Positions 1-4,332 of a stretch of DNA of 7,745 nt are shown here, in pieces. The notes under the pieces are model-generated. The model was not told where the DNA came from and did no database searches. It was given only the letters and a program-made list of their open reading frames with translations. The translations under genes were made by a program, and so were the position numbers. Position 1 is the first letter of the stretch. Each line of letters opens with the position of its first letter. The DNA is from Gammaproteobacteria bacterium (GTDB taxonomy: Bacteria; Pseudomonadota; Gammaproteobacteria; Chromatiales; Chromatiaceae): the NCBI GenBank assembly GCA_015767355.1, contig JADWMH010000087.1, positions 748-8,492 of the forward strand. Direction: 5' to 3'.

Positions 1-848
1 TGACGATTGATGCTGCGTTCCATCATATGCGTTAGCAACAGCTTTTTGACTTTCGCCTCTCCTGCTATTTTGCCGATAGTGTCGGGTTTCATATGCAGCA
101 GTTGTGGTACGCCTGTGGCGTCTTGCGGTATAGCATTGTGTGCGACCAACAGGTCTGAACCCTGAGCAAGATCAGGCATGGTATTGAGCCGACCGCTCAT
201 ATCTCCAGTAAAACTGGTCACGCAGCCTGCAGTTTCAACTCGGTAGGCAAGCGCCGGAAATGGTCCGTGGTGGACAGATACTGAAGTGACCCTGAAATCA
301 TCATCCTTATAGGCCTCCTTGCTATCCAACTCCCGGTATGACCACTGGATGGTATGCGGCTACAGCTTGTATTCGCTGCTTGCCTGCGGATCGATGGTTG
401 GATTCAGGTAGGGGTAGACACCCTCTGTTGCACTAAACAGCTTTTTGACAAAATCATCAGCTGACAGAATGAATGTATCGCCGCTCGGACCATAGAGCGG
501 CAGATTGACGTTGCGTTCGCTGAAGAATCCCCCTTTCACGTAGGCGGCCAGGTCGGCGCTGTGATCGACATGGAAGTGGGTGAAAAAGATTGCCCTGATA
601 TCTTCATATCTGGCGCCGCTTTGCTTGAATCGCTGCAGACTGCCCGGTCCTGCATCGACGATGATTCGAGCTTTGTCGTCCAGCCAGATCAGGTAGCCCG
701 TGGAGGCACGCTCATTGAGGAGTTCGGGGCCGCCCGTTCCCAGCATCTGCAGTTTCACACGCTGGGATTGGCAGCTTTGCGCCACCGCCGTTGACTGTAT
801 CAGCAGCAGGTTCAACGTCACTAAAAGGATGTAGAGTTTGATTAGCAT
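1..848 (-). pseudogene. Secreted MBL-fold metallo-hydrolase, interrupted by in-frame amber codon, cut by window edge
   Basis: The gene starts at ATG 848-846, with GGGG five bases upstream as a weak ribosome binding site. Residues 1-23 look like a cleavable signal peptide (hydrophobic LLVTLNLLLI, then AVA before QSC), so the product is probably periplasmic. LGTGG at 36-40 and THFHVDH at 90-96 give the HxHxDH metal site (H91, H93, D95, H96). Residue 162 is followed by TAG (360-362). The same frame then stays open to the window edge for 119 codons that still look conserved: VHHGPFPALAYRVE (192-205), a GDMSG aspartate (D216), LVAHNAIP (234-241) and LTHMM (H274). These fit the RNase Z/arylsulfatase-like branch of the superfamily, usually about 300-340 residues, so only a short C-terminus should lie outside. 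The substrate is unknown. A recent nonsense mutation, stop readthrough or a base error are all possible. It follows the J-domain gene by 16 nt. Confidence 0.8.
360..362 (-). other. In-frame UAG codon within the MBL-fold gene
   Basis: On the minus strand the codons read AGC GAA TAC AAG CTG TAG CCG CAT ACC, giving SEYKL, stop, PHT. There is no frame change on either side, and the downstream codons translate into recognisable MBL-fold motifs. One transition (CAG to TAG, Gln to stop) would be enough to explain it, though the ancestral residue is not known. Confidence 0.85.
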
Positions 849-864
849 AATTGCCCCGGTTTGA

Positions 865-1635
865 TTAGTTGGTGTGACGTAAAAAACGATAAGCCTTGTT
901 GATCTGTTTAGACTTTCGATCAGCCAGTTCTCGGATCTCTATCCCCAGCTGAGAGACCTTGTCGGGGTGATACTGGCTCATTTTCTCCTTGTAGGCTTTC
1001 CTGATTGTAGGCTGATCAGGGCGTCCCTCGATACCCAATATTCTGAAGGCCTCTTCAGACGTTGCTATTTCATTCAAATCACTCTCGGGATAGTCGGCGC
1101 CACCCTGTGAATAGATAGTCAGATTGCCAAATTCATCCGCCTTCAATACAAAGCGGTGCCGGCAGAGCGGGCATTTGCCAACTCCTGCAGGCGGAGGAAA
1201 GGCGACTCTGATTTTCGTCTGACAATTGGCGCACTGTATGATTCTGAATCTATTGTTGTTCAGTGCATCTCCTTTTCCATTGAATCCATACCCCTGATAA
1301 GGGATGCGAGAACCTGGAATACCAACGACGATCATAAAGATCACTTGCACCACAGGTATCAAAGCAAACAGTGATTGTGGAATGCCAACATTGATCATGA
1401 AGATGATCTGTATCATCGGTATCAATGAGACCAGAACAACCCAGGGAGACCAGCCAATATCCCGGCAGCGCTTGATCTGCAGCGCAATAATGGAAAACAG
1501 AGGGATCAGACTCAGCTCACCTGCTCCCAACGCGAACAAGATCCATATCAGCAGCAACACCCCCAGCATAGCCAACCAATATAGCTTCCGGTCGATGCGC
1601 CCTTTGAAAGAGAACAGCAGAGGAAGTATGCTCAT
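865..1635 (-). CDS. DUF805 membrane domain fused to zinc ribbon and C-terminal J domain
   Basis: This is a 256-residue protein from ATG 1635. A TTG at 1662 would add nine residues, but MSILPLLFSFKGRIDRKLYW matches the usual DUF805 N-terminus, so the ATG is preferred; no strong ribosome binding site is visible for either. Residues 1 to about 110 are DUF805-like, with several hydrophobic helices and the KRCRDIGWSPW signature (55-65). Two Cys pairs (CANC 135-138, CPLC 155-158) form a zinc ribbon resembling MJ0042-type fingers. Residues from about 194 to 256 form a J domain with the essential HPD at 223-225. The expected role is a membrane-tethered co-chaperone that recruits DnaK to the inner membrane, with the J domain probably cytoplasmic; the client is unknown. 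Residues 70-111 hold a 21-residue tandem duplication. Base composition is visibly more AT-rich than in relA or parC. It is probably in an operon with the downstream MBL-fold gene. Confidence 0.87.
   Translation of the reverse strand: MSILPLLFSFKGRIDRKLYWLAMLGVLLLIWILFALGAGELSLIPLFSIIALQIKRCRDIGWSPWVVLVSLIPMIQIIFMINVGIPQSLFALIPVVQVIFMIVVGIPGSRIPYQGYGFNGKGDALNNNRFRIIQCANCQTKIRVAFPPPAGVGKCPLCRHRFVLKADEFGNLTIYSQGGADYPESDLNEIATSEEAFRILGIEGRPDQPTIRKAYKEKMSQYHPDKVSQLGIEIRELADRKSKQINKAYRFLRHTN
1316..1441 (-). repeat. 63-bp tandem duplication inside the DUF805-J gene
   Basis: Two adjacent 63-bp units (1316-1378 and 1379-1441) encode 21-residue hydrophobic segments: one with IPMIQIIFMINVGIP and one with IPVVQVIFMIVVGIP. 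About three quarters of the first 47 bases agree and the last 16 do not, so the duplication is diverged and in frame. It extends the membrane part of the protein. Confidence 0.8.
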
Positions 1636-1762
1636 AATATGCCGATACGACTGAACTCGCAAAATAGATCAAACGATGCGTCATATTACACCAATGGCAG
1701 CCTCTTCTCGACATGGCAAACGGCCTACTTCACATTTTTACGGCTCATTTTCCCAATTGATA

Positions 1763-1791
1763 TTCATAGTTGCACAATGACCTGCTATAGT
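1763..1791 (+). promoter_or_regulatory. Candidate sigma70-type promoter for rhodanese-yfcA
   Basis: A -10-like TATAGT at 1786-1791 (5 of 6 to consensus) follows a -35-like TTCATA at 1763-1768 (4 of 6) with a 17-bp spacer. Transcription would begin about seven bases after the -10, at roughly 1798-1799, which is the rhodanese ATG itself. This is a prediction from consensus matching only. Confidence 0.4.
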
Positions 1792-1798
1792 TCTTCGC

Positions 1799-2224
1799 AT
1801 GACGACTGAAATTAATAATTTAACCCCCCGGGAGGCTCGGGATCTGCTGCAAAAAGATCCGCGGGCTGTCCTTGTTGACGTTCGCTCATCAATGGAATTT
1901 CTGTTTGTCGGTCATCCCACCGGCGCTGTGCATGTCCCCTGGATCGATGAGCCCGACTGGGATGTCAATCCCGACTTTGTTCCGGATATCAGAAAACTGA
2001 TGCTTGGCGGTGCGGAGGCTGGCAGCAAAACCGGCGCTGCGCCTGTCATCCTGATCTGTCGCAGCGGTAAACGCTCGCTGGTAGCCGGGGTCAAGCTGAA
2101 GGAGGCCGGACTGGATAATATCTTTCACATCGGCGAGGGATTTGAAGGAGAACGGGATGATGAGCACCATCGCAGCACCACCGGCGGATGGCGTTTTCAT
2201 GGACTGCCGTGGGAGCAGTGTTAA
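1799..2224 (+). CDS. Single-domain rhodanese-like sulfurtransferase
   Basis: This 141-residue protein contains one rhodanese domain. LTPREARDLLQKDPRAVLVDVRS (8-30) is the N-terminal signature and ILICRSGKRS (84-93) carries the active-site loop, with C87 as the expected persulfide-forming cysteine. No signal peptide is seen, so it should be cytoplasmic and move sulfane sulfur between a donor and an acceptor such as cyanide, a thiol or a sulfur-relay protein. The insert PWIDEPDWDVNPDF (47-60) is typical of a rhodanese subgroup I associate with proteobacterial sulfur oxidizers; this is from memory. The only other cysteine is the last residue, C141. The ATG has no Shine-Dalgarno sequence and a -10-like box lies just upstream, so the message may be leaderless. 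yfcA follows after 34 nt, probably in the same transcript. Confidence 0.92.
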   Translation: MTTEINNLTPREARDLLQKDPRAVLVDVRSSMEFLFVGHPTGAVHVPWIDEPDWDVNPDFVPDIRKLMLGGAEAGSKTGAAPVILICRSGKRSLVAGVKLKEAGLDNIFHIGEGFEGERDDEHHRSTTGGWRFHGLPWEQC

Positions 2225-2258
2225 GGCGAATCTCAGCATGAACCTCTGCGATTAATCG
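2223..2258 (+). promoter_or_regulatory. yfcA translation-initiation region with five-codon mini-ORF
   Basis: AAGGCGA (2223-2229) is the only Shine-Dalgarno-like sequence near yfcA, but it lies 29 bases from the yfcA ATG. Its spacing fits an earlier ATG at 2238, which opens a five-codon frame (MNLCD) ending at TAA 2253-2255, three bases before the yfcA ATG and in the same frame. yfcA may therefore be translated by coupling or re-initiation. Confidence 0.35.
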
Positions 2259-3002
2259 ATGGAGTATATCGCCGAGCTGCCACTGCTGCTGTTGATTGGC
2301 GTCATCGCCGGTTTTGTCGATGCCATTGCAGGCGGTGGCGGCCTGGTCTCTCTGCCTGCCCTGTTGTGGGCAGGTTTGCCGCCTGTCGAGGCGCTCGCTA
2401 CCAATAAATTGCAGGGTACAGCCGGAACTTCCACGGCGACTCTCAATTACATGCGCCACGGACTCATCAAACCGCGTCAACTGCTGCTCGCGGTTGTCTG
2501 CACGGCGCTTGGAGCTGCTGCCGGCGCCATGCTCGTCCAGCAATTTTCGAATGATCTTCTTTCGCAGGTCATCCCCTGGCTGCTGATCTGCTTCGCGCTC
2601 TATTTTTTCTTCTCGCCCCGCATGGATGGCCGCCAGCATCCTCAGCGTATCAATCTGCTGCCATTCTCGCTGATCATTGGTTTCAGCGTCGGATTTTATG
2701 ACGGCTTCTTCGGCCCTGGCGCAGGCTCTTTTTTTACGTTGGCGTTTGTACTGCTGCTCGGCTATTCACTTCCACACGCGATAGGAGGAACAAAACTGCT
2801 GAACTTCACCAGCAACCTGGTGGCGCTGCTGGTGTTTCTGCTGAGTGGAAAGATTGTGTGGGTCGTCGGCCTTGCCATGGGCGTCGGGCAGATGATCGGC
2901 GCCTATACAGGGTCTCACCTGGCGGTTCGGCATGGAGCACGTTTGATACGGCCATTGCTGGTGGTGGTATCGGTTGGCGTCTCCATCAAGCTGTTGATGT
3001 AG
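2259..3002 (+). CDS. yfcA: TSUP-family (TauE/SafE, YfcA-type) inner-membrane anion transporter
   Basis: This 247-residue, very hydrophobic protein resembles E. coli YfcA along its length. VDAIAGGGGLVSLPALL (21-37) and ATNKLQGTAGTS are the first-half TSUP signature. FYDGFFGPGAGSF, then TKLLNFTSN, is the matching second-half signature, consistent with two inverted-repeat halves and about eight membrane helices. TSUP proteins are proposed to move sulfite, sulfonates or related sulfur anions; the substrate here cannot be read from sequence. Linkage to a rhodanese 34 nt upstream favours a sulfur compound. The N-terminus is about ten residues shorter than the E. coli protein before the first glycine-rich motif, and there is an in-frame TAA just upstream of the ATG. 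The stop codon (3000-3002) lies inside a REP-like palindrome. Confidence 0.9.
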   Translation: MEYIAELPLLLLIGVIAGFVDAIAGGGGLVSLPALLWAGLPPVEALATNKLQGTAGTSTATLNYMRHGLIKPRQLLLAVVCTALGAAAGAMLVQQFSNDLLSQVIPWLLICFALYFFFSPRMDGRQHPQRINLLPFSLIIGFSVGFYDGFFGPGAGSFFTLAFVLLLGYSLPHAIGGTKLLNFTSNLVALLVFLLSGKIVWVVGLAMGVGQMIGAYTGSHLAVRHGARLIRPLLVVVSVGVSIKLLM

Positions 3003-3023
3003 GAGTGGCCTTCCGGCCACGAA
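2998..3023. repeat. REP-like palindrome overlapping the yfcA stop codon
   Basis: TGTAGGAG leads into a perfect 6-bp stem, GTGGCC (3005-3010) and GGCCAC (3015-3020), around a TTCC loop, followed by GAA. A TGTAGGAG header with a short GC-rich hairpin is typical of REP elements in Pseudomonas, Xanthomonas and relatives. The yfcA TAG is part of the header. No U-tract follows, so a classical intrinsic terminator is unlikely. Confidence 0.65.
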
Positions 3024-3027
3024 ACAA

Positions 3028-3060
3028 ATGGATTCCGGCTAAAAACATGCCGGAATGACG
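3028..3060. repeat. Intergenic palindromic repeat with ATTCCGGC arms
   Basis: Perfect 8-bp arms ATTCCGGC (3032-3039) and GCCGGAAT (3049-3056) enclose a 9-base A-rich loop. The arms are flanked by TGG on the left and GACG on the right. This resembles the widely dispersed proteobacterial family whose arms read ATTCC(C/G)GC, related in form to neisserial dRS3/NEMIS ends. It may act as a weak terminator or RNA-processing stem between the convergent genes; a T5 run begins seven bases after the stem on the plus strand. Confidence 0.65.
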
Positions 3061-3073
3061 AGGTTTTTACTTT

Positions 3074-3107
3074 TTCCGTGTATTCCGTGTATTCCGTGGT
3101 TAAAAAG
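3074..3107. repeat. Three-unit 9-nt tandem repeat plus A-tract, copy A
   Basis: Units TTCCGTGTA (3074-3082), TTCCGTGTA (3083-3091) and TTCCGTGGT (3092-3100) are followed by TAAAAAG. The array ends two bases before the stop codon of the minus-strand SQR-like gene. A diverged copy with the same period, orientation and A-tract lies at 4295-4328. The function is unknown. Confidence 0.75.
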
Positions 3108-3109
3108 CC

Positions 3110-4237
3110 CTATCGATACTCCCTCAGATACCACAACTCAAAACCGCGTTTGAGCCAGTGAAACAGGCGCGATGAAGGCAGCATCAGGGTGCGCTTCTCG
3201 TTTCTTGCAATCAGGATGCCGCGGTTGCGAGTATCGACGATGCATACCAGTTCAACCTTGAAGGTTGCATCGGCAGCCTCTCCCTTCATTTCAGCGAGCA
3301 GGTTTTTGGATGCTGCTGCTGCCTGCAAATCGGCCATGTGCGCCTGCTTTGGCATCCAGTCAGGGCCCGGGAAGCTGCCTGAATCTCCGGCCACATAGAC
3401 CTGCTGCATGCCTCCGACCTTGCAATGCCTGTCGGCGCGGATCAGGCCGCCGTTCGAGCGCGGCAGGTCACTGTTGTCGAACCATCTGTTGCCGGTCATG
3501 CCAGGCATGAAAAGAATCAGGTCAGCATCGAACTCCCCACCCTCGGTCACCACCCTGTTATTTTCGAAACTTTTCATTTTGTGGCCAAGATGGGTGGCAA
3601 TATCACGCTTCTCCATCTCTTTGAGCAAACCGTCAACAGCCTTTGGTCCAAGTCGATTGCCGGGATTGGCTGCGGGACTGAAGAATATCAGTTTGAATTT
3701 GTCACGCCGTTTTTCAAGACGCAGCTGCGTATCGATGCCAAACAGAAACTCGAACATCGGCCCGCCGCGCATGGCGCTCGGCTCTTTGGGATTGCCGCTG
3801 AACCCGATCGCGATGGCGCCGCCGTCCATCTCCTTGAGACGGTCACGAATTTTCTCGGCAGCAGTGATCCCCTCACATGGGGTGATGACGTTTTCGATGC
3901 CAGGCAGCTTTTTGATAAAGCGGCCGCCTGTAGCAATGATCAATCCATCGTTTTCGACCTCTCCCCGGTCTGTTTCGACCACGCGGCCGCCATCACGCAA
4001 CCCCGTGACCCTGGCTTGAAAAAAGTGAACGCGATTGCGTTTGAAATAGTTATCCAGCGGGACAATCAGATCGCTGCGCTTGCGCAGCCCTGCAGGAATC
4101 CAGATGATGCCCGGCAGGTAGTGGAGTTCTGCACGCGGGGCGATCAGCGTGATCTCCACTCCGACATCCTGTGCACGCAGCTTGCGCACAGCTGTAAGTG
4201 CTGCAAATCCAGCCCCAATGATGGTGATTTTTGACAT
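3110..4237 (-). CDS. Sulfide:quinone oxidoreductase-like FAD-dependent oxidoreductase
   Basis: This is a 375-residue two-dinucleotide-binding-domain flavoprotein. ITIIGAGFAALTAVRKL (4-20) is the N-terminal FAD-binding GxGxxA fold, LIIATGG (99-105) the ATG motif, and VYVAGDSGSFP (280-290) the second FAD-contacting motif. Cysteines fall only at 121, 272 and 332. C121 (ITPCEG) and C332 (ELVCIVD) match the approximate positions of the redox cysteine pair in SQR and flavocytochrome c sulfide dehydrogenase. The C-terminal FHWLKRGFELWYLREYR resembles the amphipathic membrane anchor of SQRs. Expected role: oxidize sulfide to sulfane sulfur or polysulfide and pass electrons to quinone at the inner membrane. 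It is shorter than classical SQRs (about 430). The ATG has GAGA seven bases upstream. It lies 95 nt downstream of relA and converges on yfcA. A different NAD(P)/FAD oxidoreductase activity cannot be excluded. Confidence 0.82.
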   Translation of the reverse strand: MSKITIIGAGFAALTAVRKLRAQDVGVEITLIAPRAELHYLPGIIWIPAGLRKRSDLIVPLDNYFKRNRVHFFQARVTGLRDGGRVVETDRGEVENDGLIIATGGRFIKKLPGIENVITPCEGITAAEKIRDRLKEMDGGAIAIGFSGNPKEPSAMRGGPMFEFLFGIDTQLRLEKRRDKFKLIFFSPAANPGNRLGPKAVDGLLKEMEKRDIATHLGHKMKSFENNRVVTEGGEFDADLILFMPGMTGNRWFDNSDLPRSNGGLIRADRHCKVGGMQQVYVAGDSGSFPGPDWMPKQAHMADLQAAAASKNLLAEMKGEAADATFKVELVCIVDTRNRGILIARNEKRTLMLPSSRLFHWLKRGFELWYLREYR

Positions 4238-4294
4238 GGTATTTTCTCGTTTATTGATATTTCGCGGTCAGATGATCGTAGGAATCAGATTATT

Positions 4295-4328
4295 TTTCGT
4301 TTTTTTCGTGACTTTCGTGGTAAAAAAA
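4295..4328. repeat. Three-unit 9-nt tandem repeat plus A-tract, copy B
   Basis: Units TTTCGTTTT (4295-4303), TTTCGTGAC (4304-4312) and TTTCGTGGT (4313-4321) are followed by seven A. The array ends four bases before the relA stop codon. It shares the period, orientation, final CGTGGT and A-tract of copy A at 3074-3107. It lies in the 95-nt relA/SQR-like spacer and so may overlap the promoter or leader of the SQR-like gene, for which I found no convincing -10/-35 pair. Confidence 0.7.
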
Positions 4329-4332
4329 TTAG

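Noticed and set aside
360..362. Pyrrolysine codon
   Set aside because: No pyl genes or other UAG-interrupted genes are visible here, and the codon is not in a known Pyl-dependent protein family, so a point mutation is more likely; kept only as an alternative.
1636..1662. Upstream TTG start (1662) for the J-domain protein
   Set aside because: The nine extra residues do not fit the DUF805 N-terminus, which aligns with the ATG at 1635, and no ribosome binding site supports the TTG.
3003..3068. Strong bidirectional intrinsic terminator between the convergent genes
   Set aside because: The two stems are good, but neither is directly followed by a U-tract on either strand, so repeat elements are the better description; weak termination remains possible.
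3074..3107. CRISPR or large tandem-repeat locus
   Set aside because: The repeat units are only 9 nt, contiguous and without spacers, and there are no cas genes in the window.
3425..4234. 269-codon open frame on the plus strand covering nearly all of the SQR-like gene
   Set aside because: The minus-strand frame has clear FAD-binding motifs and family-like length; the plus-strand translation shows no motif and is a codon-bias shadow.
4238..4332. Promoter for the SQR-like gene
   Set aside because: AATAAT (4294-4289, minus) resembles a -10, but no -35-like hexamer lies at a suitable distance and the region is low-complexity, so it was not annotated.
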